Positions 38,561 through 50,601 of a stretch of DNA of 64,000 bases are shown one piece after another. The DNA is from Blautia schinkii DSM 10518 (GTDB taxonomy: Bacteria; Bacillota; Clostridia; Lachnospirales; Lachnospiraceae): positions 1-64,000 of the forward strand of contig JNKJ01000009.1 of the NCBI GenBank assembly GCA_000702025.1, given 5' to 3'. Each line of letters opens with the position of its first letter. The stretch's first letter is position 1. The notes beneath the pieces were generated by a model. It ran no database searches, had not been told where the DNA came from, and saw only the letters and a program-made list of their open reading frames with translations. Position numbers and translations under genes: made by a program.

Positions 38561-41041
38561 ATGCGGGAGCACTTTACCGATATGCCAAAAATGCAGGATG
38601 TTCTTCTGCAGGCTCAGACCGGTCTATGGGTCATCGAGCTGGAGGATGGATGTCAGCCGCGTTTGTATGCGGACAGTACCATGCTCCATCTTCTTGGATT
38701 AGAGAAGGAGCCCACACCGGAAGAATGTTATCGCTTCTGGTATGGGCGTATTGACAGCGCTTATTATCCTGTCGTACAGGATGCAGTCGCCCGAATCAGC
38801 AGAGATATCCGTGCAGAAGTTCAGTATCCGTGGATGCATCCTGAGTGGGGACAGCTTTACATCCGCTGCGGCGGAGTGCGTGACAATACATATACCAAGG
38901 GTGTGTGTCTGCGCGGTTACCACCAGAACATCACAGACACTGAAGTACTTAAAAAGGAATACAATACCGTTTTAAACAGCCTGAACCTTACCAAAGAGCG
39001 CGAGATGATCCTCTCCAATCTTTGTCAGTGCTACTATTCCATCTATGTATTTGACATAGAAAACGATATCCATCGTCCCATCTGGCAGGAGGACAGCATT
39101 TTTAAAACCGGGAAATTTCCTGTGGGTTCCCTTTCAGAACACTATGAAAAATTCATCCGGGAATATGTATACGAGGACGATCAGGAAAAAATGCGCAGAG
39201 CCGGAAACCCAGACTTCCTGCGAAGCACCCTCTCCCCCGAAACACCTGTTTATGACATTGATTTCAGGAGAATTTACCCCCACGGACTGGAATGGGTGCG
39301 CTCACGTTTCAGTATATCCGAAATGCAAAACGGCCGGGTTACAAAGGTGATCTTCGCCAACATGAACATACACGAGCAAAAGCTTGAGGAGCTCAAAGAG
39401 CAGCAGCGCAAAAAGCTCTATTTTGAATATCAGAATATTCTCCAGGGCCTTTCCTCTTTTTATCATTCAGTCATATACGTGGATTTGGAATCCGAGACGT
39501 ACCAGGCTTTTAAGCTACGCGACGATTTAGCTAAGTTTCTGGAGGACACGCAGTCTTATAAGGAATTTCTGTATCAATACAGCGAACATCTCATTCACAG
39601 CGATGATAAGGAAAAATTCCTGGAGGATCTTTCTGCGGAGAAAATCTGTTCCCGGATGCGGGAAGGAGATACCATCTATGCGCTGGAGTACCGCCGGGAC
39701 TATGGCAGCTATTTCGGCTGGATGCGGCTTCATCTGATTCTCGCAGAAAGCCGGAACGGCGTACCTTTAAAAATCATTCTCGCCTCCCACAACGTGGAGA
39801 AAGAAAAAGAGATAGCTGAACAAAACCGGAAAGCTCTCATCGCCGCTTATGAAGCTGCCAAAAATGCGAACGAAGCCAAGAGTAATTTCCTGGCTCAGAT
39901 GTCCCATGATATCCGCACGCCAATGAACGCCATCATCGGAATGACAGCCATTGCAGCGGCCAGTCTGCATGATCCTGCCAAGCTCAGAGACTGCCTTGAC
40001 AAAATCAATCTGTCCAGCAAATATCTTTTAAGCCTCATAAACGACATCCTTGACATGTCCAGGATTGAAAAAGGCAAGATTGATCTGCTGGAGGAAAGAT
40101 TTTCCCTGGCCACCATGATGCAGGAGGTAGAATCCATCATACGCTCGGAATCTGCGGATAAAAAACAGCTTATCTGTTTCTCCGAGGTCAATATTCTCCA
40201 TGATAAGCTTGTGGGAGATGCCGGAAGGCTCCGTCAGGTGCTGATCAACCTCATCAGCAATGCGGTGAAATACACACCCGAGGGCGGCAGGATTTCCGTC
40301 ACTGCACAGGAGGTATCTGTGCGTACCCCCGATTACGGCAGCTTTGTTTTCACGGTGGAGGATAACGGTGTCGGTATGGACGAAAAGTATCTGGATTATA
40401 TCTTTGTGCCGTTTTCCCGTGAGGACAGTGAGCTGGCAAACCACGTACAGGGTACTGGCCTTGGCATGTCCATTGCGAACGGAATCGTCACAGCCATGCA
40501 GGGGAATATTTTGGTCGAAAGTATAAAAGGAAAAGGCAGCCGTTTTACCGTAACCCTCAATTTGAAACTCTGCCATAACTGTAATAATCTTCAAAACAGT
40601 GAATTAGCCGACGCTCACAACGCAGAAAAAACCATCTACCACTTTGCCGCCGGAACAAGCATTCTGGTAGCCGAGGACAATACGTTAAATATGGAAATCA
40701 CGCAGACTTTCCTTGAAGATGCCGGGCTTCATGTACACGGTGCAGCAAACGGCCAAGAGGCAGTAGAAGCATTTCTTAGTTCACCGCCGGGTTCTTTCCA
40801 GGCTATACTTATGGATTTGCAAATGCCGGTCATGGACGGCTACTGTGCTGCCCGTGCTATCCGCAGCAGCAGCCACGAGGACGCAGCAGCTATTCCAATC
40901 ATTGCTCTTACAGCTAACGCCTTTGCCGAAGATATTGCTAAGACTATGTCCGCCGGAATGAACGACCATATTTCCAAGCCCATTAATTATGAATATCTTC
41001 TCCAGGCACTCAGCAAATATATCAATCATTCGGTTTCCTGA
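38561..41041 (+). CDS. Cytoplasmic hybrid sensor histidine kinase with C-terminal receiver
   Basis: 826 residues without membrane segments. About 440 N-terminal residues form three PAS-like sensor modules (GLWVIELEDGCQPRLYADST; VFDIENDIHRPIW; IYVDLESETYQAF). HisKA follows with SHDIRTPMNAIIGM, HATPase with NLISNAVKYTPEGG, DNGVGM and GTGLGMSI, and a receiver with LVAEDNTLN, phosphoacceptor MDLQMPVMDG and KPIN. The phosphate should move from His to the attached Asp; no Hpt gene is adjacent. It is the only intact plus-strand gene. Start at 38561 has AAGGAAAGG; the longer frame has none. Confidence 0.93.
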   Translation: MREHFTDMPKMQDVLLQAQTGLWVIELEDGCQPRLYADSTMLHLLGLEKEPTPEECYRFWYGRIDSAYYPVVQDAVARISRDIRAEVQYPWMHPEWGQLYIRCGGVRDNTYTKGVCLRGYHQNITDTEVLKKEYNTVLNSLNLTKEREMILSNLCQCYYSIYVFDIENDIHRPIWQEDSIFKTGKFPVGSLSEHYEKFIREYVYEDDQEKMRRAGNPDFLRSTLSPETPVYDIDFRRIYPHGLEWVRSRFSISEMQNGRVTKVIFANMNIHEQKLEELKEQQRKKLYFEYQNILQGLSSFYHSVIYVDLESETYQAFKLRDDLAKFLEDTQSYKEFLYQYSEHLIHSDDKEKFLEDLSAEKICSRMREGDTIYALEYRRDYGSYFGWMRLHLILAESRNGVPLKIILASHNVEKEKEIAEQNRKALIAAYEAAKNANEAKSNFLAQMSHDIRTPMNAIIGMTAIAAASLHDPAKLRDCLDKINLSSKYLLSLINDILDMSRIEKGKIDLLEERFSLATMMQEVESIIRSESADKKQLICFSEVNILHDKLVGDAGRLRQVLINLISNAVKYTPEGGRISVTAQEVSVRTPDYGSFVFTVEDNGVGMDEKYLDYIFVPFSREDSELANHVQGTGLGMSIANGIVTAMQGNILVESIKGKGSRFTVTLNLKLCHNCNNLQNSELADAHNAEKTIYHFAAGTSILVAEDNTLNMEITQTFLEDAGLHVHGAANGQEAVEAFLSSPPGSFQAILMDLQMPVMDGYCAARAIRSSSHEDAAAIPIIALTANAFAEDIAKTMSAGMNDHISKPINYEYLLQALSKYINHSVS

Positions 41042-41053
41042 AAAGCCTGATTT

Positions 41054-41082
41054 GCGGCCAACAGCCTCTGCGCTTTGGCCGC
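41054..41082 (+). terminator. Hairpin after the hybrid kinase gene
   Basis: GCGGCCAA (41054-41061) pairs with TTGGCCGC (41075-41082), followed by TTTG; a weak terminator 13 bases after the stop. Confidence 0.5.
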
Positions 41083-41158
41083 TTTGACGTTTCGGCTACT
41101 TCGGCTGTTTCTTAACAAGTGCCATTGACGCTCCGCACCCCGCCCCAGGCGGAACAAA

Positions 41159-41206
41159 AAAGAGCCCTGCCGGCTGTATCACAGTCGTGCAAAGGCTCTT
41201 TCTTGA
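41159..41206. terminator. Bidirectional terminator between kinase and cold-shock genes
   Basis: AAAGAGCC (41159-41166) pairs with GGCTCTTT (41194-41201). T-rich tails on both strands serve the plus-strand kinase and the minus-strand csp gene. Confidence 0.75.
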
Positions 41207-41342
41207 CGGATATATCCGCCTTTTACGCACGCAGTCAGGATAAATGCCTTACTGCGCTTAAATTATCACAAATACAAATATTCAAATGGATGGCATACAT
41301 ACATCGAAGACTATATTTTAATAATTTAGGAATGGAAGATCA

Positions 41343-41555
41343 TTAAATAGCAGCTACGTTGACTGCTCTCTGTCTTCTTCTGTCTTTCGGATCAGCTTCT
41401 ACATCAAAAGAAACCTTCTGTCCTTCTTCCAGGCTCTTGAAGCCGTTGGACACGATTGAAGAAAAGTGTACGAATACATCCTCTCCGCCGTTATCGTTTG
41501 TGATGAAACCAAATCCTTTTTGTGAATTAAACCACTTTACTGTACCGTTATTCAT
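41343..41555 (-). CDS. csp: Cold-shock domain protein (CspA/CspB family)
   Basis: 70 residues, one OB-fold domain with RNP1 KGFGFI and RNP2 VFVHFSSI. It binds single-stranded RNA/DNA as an RNA chaperone. Ribosome site GGAGG before the ATG at 41555. A ~125-base 5' leader lies ahead, usual for cold-inducible members. Confidence 0.97.
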   Translation of the reverse strand: MNNGTVKWFNSQKGFGFITNDNGGEDVFVHFSSIVSNGFKSLEEGQKVSFDVEADPKDRRRQRAVNVAAI

Positions 41556-41677
41556 GTTCTGGTACCTCCATTTTAATATTCGTATCAATGACAAAAAAAC
41601 CCGGCCAACTACTGTAAATCATGAAAAATGACTTACTGTAATAGGTCAGGTTCAGATTCGTATTGATTACTTTAAAC

Positions 41678-41706
41678 ACTATAACACAGGTTGATCGGGT
41701 TGTAAA
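41678..41706 (-). promoter_or_regulatory. Cold-shock gene promoter with long leader
   Basis: TTTACA (41701-41706) and TATAGT (41678-41683) on the minus strand, spacer 17. The transcribed leader contains two copies of a motif TGAT/CAAT-ACGAAT (near 41579-41588 and 41657-41668). Confidence 0.75.
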
Positions 41707-41765
41707 GAGTTTTTTCAGAATTTTTTTAATATTTTTAATTTTCAAAAATTTCTCGTGTATGTGGT

Positions 41766-42344
41766 TCAATGCTGTTCTCTGACTTCTTTCCACATAGCTA
41801 TGTACATGCGCGCATACGCAGCCAGGGAAATGAGCATTACCACTATGCCTGCCCCAGCAAGGATTTTCACTGTATCTGCATTGATATCCGGAAGCATCAA
41901 CAGCAGAAACATGATCAGATCCAAAACCGCCGTACAAATTTTACCATGCCACTGCGCACCGTTCATCCTGCGTCCCTTTGTCATCATATATGCTCCGGCT
42001 GCGCCCATAAAGAATTCCTTACAGAGGAACACTCCCAGAAGCAGTCTCATCACAGGATAACGGAAAGAAAAGCTGAGTGCCATAGCCCCCTGTGTGATTT
42101 TATCCGCCACCGGGTCCAGGATTTTGCCAAACTCCGTAATCATATGGAAGCGCCGTGCAATCTTTCCGTCAAAAAAGTCTGTCAAGAACGACACCACCAT
42201 GATCCCCGCAGCCAGGTAATAATCCCGTGAACTCTGCGCATTGATATAAACATAGAGATACACCGGCACCAATATGATACGGAAATATCCCATAAGGTTC
42301 GGAATAGAAAAATACTCTTTCTTATCAAAATTTAACTTTTTCAT
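41766..42344 (-). CDS. pgsA: CDP-alcohol phosphatidyltransferase (PgsA-like)
   Basis: 192 residues with several membrane helices. The signature DG-x2-AR-x8-G-x3-D-x3-D is complete in FFDGKIARRFHMI-TEFGKILDPVAD. The family condenses CDP-diacylglycerol with glycerol-3-phosphate; other CDP-alcohol substrates are possible. Ribosome site AAGGAG. Confidence 0.9.
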   Translation of the reverse strand: MKKLNFDKKEYFSIPNLMGYFRIILVPVYLYVYINAQSSRDYYLAAGIMVVSFLTDFFDGKIARRFHMITEFGKILDPVADKITQGAMALSFSFRYPVMRLLLGVFLCKEFFMGAAGAYMMTKGRRMNGAQWHGKICTAVLDLIMFLLLMLPDINADTVKILAGAGIVVMLISLAAYARMYIAMWKEVREQH

Positions 42345-42437
42345 AATATCTCCTTATTGCTCTTTGATGCTTCAAATACATTTCTGCATACTTGCCAATT
42401 CCGGTTTACGAAACTCAAACTGATGCTTTTTCAAGTA

Positions 42438-43001
42438 TCACACCAGAGCCGTCACCCTGCATGGCAGTCCTGTCATGTCTGCGTAATTCATCGGATATGT
42501 ATTTGCGGTAAAGCCCGCACTTGGCTGTCCCTGCAGGATGTCCTTCAGATTGCAGAGGTTTTCAATGATGAACACGCCCTCATCTGCACAGTACTGATCC
42601 TTTGGCGTATGCTCCCTTCCCCGGCGAACACCTGCAAAATCGATTCCTATAATAGAAACGCCCTTTTCCAGCAGTCTGTCGATTAAGGCATCTGAAAGCT
42701 GAGGATGCTCTTTAAAATATTCCTGGCTCCCATATGGCACCTTCTCAATATATCCACTGTAAAACGCCACAAACATATCACGTTCCACCTTTGATAAGTC
42801 AATATCAGTCTCCTCAATCTCCCGCACCCCTACACAGCTCACATCAAACACAATTCCCCGCCTCTGTGTATATTCCAACGGAAAAACCTTGTTCATCACA
42901 TCGAAGTGTGTGCCCAAATGTCCGGCCAGGGCTTTTTTCTCATTGCCCTGGGCGTCTGTTATCATTTTAGGGGTGATACAAATTGTTAAATCAATAATCA
43001 T
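42438..43001 (-). CDS. Cyclase/kynurenine formamidase-like metal-dependent hydrolase
   Basis: 187 residues. The metal site HLGTHFDVMN matches HxGTHxD of the cyclase family, though the following PxH is replaced (MNKVF). IIGIDFAGVRRG is also family-like. Substrate unknown. Ribosome site AAAGGTGG. No tryptophan-degradation genes nearby. Confidence 0.85.
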   Translation of the reverse strand: MIIDLTICITPKMITDAQGNEKKALAGHLGTHFDVMNKVFPLEYTQRRGIVFDVSCVGVREIEETDIDLSKVERDMFVAFYSGYIEKVPYGSQEYFKEHPQLSDALIDRLLEKGVSIIGIDFAGVRRGREHTPKDQYCADEGVFIIENLCNLKDILQGQPSAGFTANTYPMNYADMTGLPCRVTALV

Positions 43002-43026
43002 CGTTTTGCCACCTTTCCTTATCTTA

Positions 43027-43941
43027 TTACCAAAACTTCTTTTTCCGAAACAGCCAGATACATAGAATTACGATAAACAGACTTACCACAATAACCGCAC
43101 CATACCCATATCTCCAGCCAAGCTCCGGCATATTACTGAAGTTCATTCCATACCAGCCCGCGATCAATGAGAGCGGCAGGAAAATCGTAGTCACAATGGT
43201 GAGTACCTTCATGATTTCATTTTGATGCTCATCGATCAAAGACTGGTAAACCTCCCGGATCTGAATCGAATAATCACGCAGCATCTGCGTCTCCTCCCGC
43301 AGCCGGTTCACCCTGTCTACAAAAAGCTCGAAGCTTCTCTGCTCTTTCTCGGTAAAAAAGTGATTGTCGTCCTCCTCGAGCACGCTCCCCATATCCGAAA
43401 GCTGCAGATAATAGTGAGAAAATACCATTATTTTCCTGCGGTAGCTGCTGATCACATGATTAAAATCATCGTTGGCTCCTTTTTCGAGAACCGTATCCTC
43501 AAGCTTTTCCAGCTCATTTTCCAGCTCTGTGATAAACACCACATCTCCCTCGATGAGCCTCTCCAGAAAGTCCGCAAAAAACACCCCGATTCCCGGGTTC
43601 TCCCAGGTCTGTGTCTCAGAAATTTTACTCAAAAGAGTAAGCACCAGCCCACTGTCATCTATGAAAATGATCCTGTCCTTTTTAATCACATAATAAAATC
43701 CCATATGCTTCCTGTTCATCGCACGTGCAGGCACATAGAGCGTTCCGATCAGTCCCTCCTGCATCTCCTCCACCTTACAGAACCGGATGCCCTGCTCCAC
43801 GCGTACCTTTCCCTTTACCTGCGAAGGCCACTGCATTTCCCGGGCCTCCTTGTGAGTAAGCACCTGCACCGCGGGCGTTCCCTCACCCTCCGGCATCCTG
43901 TCCGTTTCCTTAAGCTTATCCTCTATTATAAAACAGTGCAC
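43027..43941 (-). CDS. corA: CorA-type divalent cation (Mg2+/Co2+) channel
   Basis: 304 residues. Long cytoplasmic domain with acidic coiled helices, then TM1 ending in the pore signature YGMNF, loop SNMPELGW and TM2 GAVIVVSLFIVILCIWLF, and a basic tail. GTG start preceded by GGAGGTG. No M-box leader. Confidence 0.92.
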   Translation of the reverse strand: MHCFIIEDKLKETDRMPEGEGTPAVQVLTHKEAREMQWPSQVKGKVRVEQGIRFCKVEEMQEGLIGTLYVPARAMNRKHMGFYYVIKKDRIIFIDDSGLVLTLLSKISETQTWENPGIGVFFADFLERLIEGDVVFITELENELEKLEDTVLEKGANDDFNHVISSYRRKIMVFSHYYLQLSDMGSVLEEDDNHFFTEKEQRSFELFVDRVNRLREETQMLRDYSIQIREVYQSLIDEHQNEIMKVLTIVTTIFLPLSLIAGWYGMNFSNMPELGWRYGYGAVIVVSLFIVILCIWLFRKKKFW

Positions 43942-44022
43942 CAGCTCACCTCCTGTTATGTCCTGCTGTCCATGAGATTTATTTTAACACATTATGAGTT
44001 GTTTATCCATATAATACAATAA

Positions 44023-44046
44023 GACCGGGCAGATTTATGCCCGGTC
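44023..44046 (-). terminator. Terminator of ptsH
   Basis: Perfect 8-base stem GACCGGGC/GCCCGGTC (44023-44030, 44039-44046) followed on the minus strand by TTATTGTATT; 48 bases after the HPr stop. Confidence 0.75.
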
Positions 44047-44093
44047 CCCTGTATTTATGCCTACTGTTTATATAGAAATCACTTCTAATATTA

Positions 44094-44351
44094 TTATAAA
44101 TTTGCCTCAAAGAACGCCTTCATTCCCTCATATGCGCTGTCCTCATCAGCCCCGGAAACCTCTACTTCCACTGTCTGACCGCATTTCACACCTAATCCCA
44201 TAACAGCCATAAGCTTTGTAGCCTCCGCAGATTTACCATCCTTATTAATCACAATCTTACTCTCATACTTTTTGGCTTCCTTCACCAGCAGTCCTGCTGG
44301 TCTTGCGTGAATTCCCACCTCATCCTTGATCACATAGCTAAATTTTTTCAT
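44094..44351 (-). CDS. ptsH: HPr phosphocarrier protein lacking the regulatory Ser46
   Basis: 85 residues. Active-site His15 is in GIHARPAG. The position of Ser46 in the conserved KSIMGVMSLG of Bacillus is occupied by Lys in ATKLMAVMGLG, so HPr kinase regulation at this site seems impossible. It carries phosphate from enzyme I to the PTS permeases, here presumably the adjacent beta-glucoside transporter. Start at 44351 with ribosome site GAGAGG. It lies downstream of the GH1 gene. Confidence 0.92.
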   Translation of the reverse strand: MKKFSYVIKDEVGIHARPAGLLVKEAKKYESKIVINKDGKSAEATKLMAVMGLGVKCGQTVEVEVSGADEDSAYEGMKAFFEANL

Positions 44352-44449
44352 TTTCGTTTCCTCTCTTTGTATGTTTATATATAAAAGTCGGATATCCACA
44401 AGACTCTGCTTGCAAGCATGCGCTGTCTCATGGATGCTGTCCTTAACTT

Positions 44450-47930
<3,481 letters not shown>

Positions 47931-48006
47931 TTATATTTATGAAGGTTTGGCCAACTGAATGTCACCATCCCGGCATACTTTTTCCGGCTTTCGCTCTTAT
48001 ATTTTC

Positions 48007-48852
48007 TCAGTTTTTTGTCTTATGGATCACACGTTCAATGTGGATTGTAAGATATAGCTGCTCTTCCTTTGAAAGCTCGTATTGGTACTTCTTTGCCACA
48101 AATGTACTGATTTTTTCTACGCAGTGATACGCATTTTGGTACTTGTTTTTGATGACATCCAGCAGGTCATCACTATCCCCGTCTTCATAAGTTTTCTTCT
48201 CGATCAGACGCTTGGCAAAGAATTTCAGATGGGTGATAAAGCGGTAGTAATACACATCATCCTCATTAAATTCTACATGAAAATGATACTTTACAATATT
48301 CACAACCTCCTGCATGATCCGCGTGATTTCATACATATTGTGCATGACTCCCTCATCCATCTGAGCGTTCGCCAGATGTAAGGCAATGAAGCCTGCCTCA
48401 TCCACCGGAAGTTCGACCTTACACGTTCCCTTTATCTGTTCAAGCGCCCAGAGTCCGATCTGGAATTCATCCTTATAGAACCTGCGGATGTCCCAGAGCA
48501 GTACATTTTTCACCGTAACCCCGTCCAGACAGCGCACAATCGAGGTATGTACATGGTCGATCAAGGATATATAGATCATATCATTCAGCTTCTTCCCCAG
48601 ACGTATCCTGGCCTCGGTAATAATCTCCTCACCGATTGCAATATGCTCCAAAGGAATATCCTGAATCAACACCTGAAACTTGCTGTTTGCCTCTGAAGCC
48701 GAGAGAAAAAATGTCTTATCCACTGTCTCCGGAGATATCTCATCACCGGCCTTTTTCTTAAAGCAGATACCGCGTCCCATCACAATCTTTTCCTGTGCCT
48801 GCTCGTCAAGAACAACCGCTACATTATTGTTGAGAATCTTATAAATCTGCAT
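48007..48852 (-). CDS. licT: LicT/BglG family transcription antiterminator
   Basis: 281 residues. The N-terminal CAT RNA-binding domain (MQIYKILNNNVAVV) is followed by two PRD domains with conserved histidines (LIDHVHTSIVRC and FIALHLANAQ; FITHLKFFAKR, LTIHIERV). It binds the RAT sequence in the leader at 48994-49022 and prevents termination when the transporter is active. Ribosome site AGGAGGAGG. Heads the operon licT-bglP-GH1. Confidence 0.95.
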   Translation of the reverse strand: MQIYKILNNNVAVVLDEQAQEKIVMGRGICFKKKAGDEISPETVDKTFFLSASEANSKFQVLIQDIPLEHIAIGEEIITEARIRLGKKLNDMIYISLIDHVHTSIVRCLDGVTVKNVLLWDIRRFYKDEFQIGLWALEQIKGTCKVELPVDEAGFIALHLANAQMDEGVMHNMYEITRIMQEVVNIVKYHFHVEFNEDDVYYYRFITHLKFFAKRLIEKKTYEDGDSDDLLDVIKNKYQNAYHCVEKISTFVAKKYQYELSKEEQLYLTIHIERVIHKTKN

Positions 48853-48930
48853 TTGCCCCTCCTCCTATCCTGCCCGGTACAAATGTTTGTTCACAGGATA
48901 TTATCTGTAAGAAATACACCCACAAGAAAC

Positions 48931-48997
48931 AAAAAAACCTATATACACAAATAAAACCAAAAGCACACACTTCCGGAAATATTTCTGTATACAGGTT
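48931..48997 (-). terminator. LicT-controlled terminator in the licT leader
   Basis: Minus-strand AACCTGTATACA pairs with TGTATATAGGTT (one GU pair) and a run of seven T follows. The 5' arm shares its first bases with the RAT site, so RAT-LicT binding and terminator are mutually exclusive. Confidence 0.8.
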
Positions 48998-49022
48998 TAG
49001 CTTGTTTTCACAATCACTATCC
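48994..49022 (-). promoter_or_regulatory. Ribonucleic antiterminator (RAT) site for LicT
   Basis: 29 bases on the minus strand reading GGATAGTGATTG, six bases, CAAGCTAAACC. It has the same length and the same fixed positions as the LicT/SacY consensus (GGATTGTTACTG ... CAGGCAAAACC). It starts ~8 bases after the predicted transcription start. Confidence 0.85.
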
Positions 49023-49035
49023 TCTTCTAGTTAGA

Positions 49036-49064
49036 ATCCTAACACGGCCGGGTCCGGAAGTCAA
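49036..49064 (-). promoter_or_regulatory. licT-bglP operon promoter
   Basis: TTGACT (49059-49064) and TAGGAT (49036-49041) on the minus strand, 17-base spacer. The rest of the gap 49065-49209 shows nothing recognisable. Confidence 0.75.
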
Positions 49065-49209
49065 TGCCTTCCTTTCCCAGCCGTATGGTTTCTCTGTTTT
49101 CTCCAATTATGCCTTATTGATTTTGTCTATTTTGCCTAAAATGTAGTTTTTCTCATCTTCTAGACTCGTCCCATCTGTAAAGCTTGTCTCCTATGTTATC
49201 TAAGGCTTA

Positions 49210-50601
49210 TCAGTCAAACCACTCATGTTCATAGCGGGCAAGCAGGTCTGCCGCGGCGGCCGGCCCGTCGGTACCCGGCTCGTAAGAATGAAGCGCACAT
49301 CCCTCCGCGTGGTACTTCTCACGTATCTGGTCCACATATTTCCAGCTTGTCTCAATCTGGTCCCACTGGGAAAACCAGGAGCGCTCTCCCCGGAAACAGG
49401 CACCGATCAGCCTCTCATAAGCCTCCGGTGTGTTCATCTGGTTAATAAAAGAACAGCTCTGGCAGAAATCCATCTTAGCCTGAATGATGTCATCAGACTC
49501 ACCCGGCTTTTTAATGTTAAACTGCAGATACACACCCTCTGTAGGCTGTATCTTGATATTCAGGATATTCTGCTCCAATCCCGGCGCAGGGCTTTTGAAA
49601 ACTACGGCCACCTGCATTTCCCTTTTCCCGAGCTTCTTTCCCGTGCGGATATAGAAGGGCATTCCCCTCCATCTCTCATTGTCCACAAAAAGTCTCAGTG
49701 CCGCATATGTCTCAGTACCGGAGTCCGGATTAACGGACGCTTCCCCGCGGTAACCTTCATACTGACCCAAAACCATACTTGAGGCCGTATCGTCCATTAT
49801 GCGAAGAGATGCGAGCACCTTCATCTGCTCTTGGTGCATGTCCTCCACCCCGGGGCTCCCGGGCTGTTCCATCGCCACGATCGTAAGAATCTGAAACAGA
49901 TGATTCTGCATCATATCCTTTAGCGCTCCGCTGTGGTCATAATAGCCCCCTCTGGTTTCCACCCCCACTTCCTCAAGCGCTGAGATCTGCACACACGCAA
50001 TGTGCTCCGCATCCCACACATTGCTGAAAATAGGGTTGGCAAAACGGATCGTCTGGATATTTCGGACCATCTCTTTTCCCAGATAATGGTCTATCCTGTA
50101 AATATTCTCTGCTTTGAAAAACGCCTCCATCTCCTGATTGAGGCTGGCTGCTGCCGCAAGATTTTCCCCAAAGGGCTTCTCCAGCACAACCTTGCCGCCC
50201 TCTGCGCCGGAAACCCTCTTAAGCCCCCGGACAATGGTACTGAAAAACCTGGGAGCCACGGCAAAATAAAAGATATGCTCTTCCACGCCCCTCTCCCTGT
50301 ATAATTCATCCAGCCCGCCATAGGCATTCTCGTCCGTAAAGTCCATGCGGTAATAGGTAATGCGTTTCGCAAGCTCATCATAAACCTCGGCCTTATAATG
50401 AAGCCGGGCGAACTTCTCCACCCAGCCGCGCGCCAGCTCCCGGTAAGCCTCACTTGTATAATCGCGGCGGCCGATAATGACCACCTGCGCACAAAGCTCA
50501 TCTTTTTCCGCCGCGTACATATTATAAAGAGCAGGAATCAGCTTGCGGAAGGTCAGATCGCCTGTACCGCCAAATATGGTGAACGTCTGTTTTCTACTCA
50601 T
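49210..50601 (-). CDS. zwf: Glucose-6-phosphate 1-dehydrogenase
   Basis: 463 residues. Coenzyme motif FGGTGDLTFRKLIPALYN and substrate/catalytic motif YRIDHYLGKEMV, plus the conserved FANPIFSNVWD. First step of the oxidative pentose-phosphate pathway. Slightly short of the usual ~490. The ATG at 50601 overlaps the gnd stop by 8 bases (ATGAGTAG), indicating coupling; the longer upstream frame lies within gnd. Confidence 0.96.
   Translation of the reverse strand: MSRKQTFTIFGGTGDLTFRKLIPALYNMYAAEKDELCAQVVIIGRRDYTSEAYRELARGWVEKFARLHYKAEVYDELAKRITYYRMDFTDENAYGGLDELYRERGVEEHIFYFAVAPRFFSTIVRGLKRVSGAEGGKVVLEKPFGENLAAAASLNQEMEAFFKAENIYRIDHYLGKEMVRNIQTIRFANPIFSNVWDAEHIACVQISALEEVGVETRGGYYDHSGALKDMMQNHLFQILTIVAMEQPGSPGVEDMHQEQMKVLASLRIMDDTASSMVLGQYEGYRGEASVNPDSGTETYAALRLFVDNERWRGMPFYIRTGKKLGKREMQVAVVFKSPAPGLEQNILNIKIQPTEGVYLQFNIKKPGESDDIIQAKMDFCQSCSFINQMNTPEAYERLIGACFRGERSWFSQWDQIETSWKYVDQIREKYHAEGCALHSYEPGTDGPAAAADLLARYEHEWFD

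Noticed and set aside
43942-44022. M-box riboswitch for corA
   Set aside because: Too short and no conserved M-box elements.
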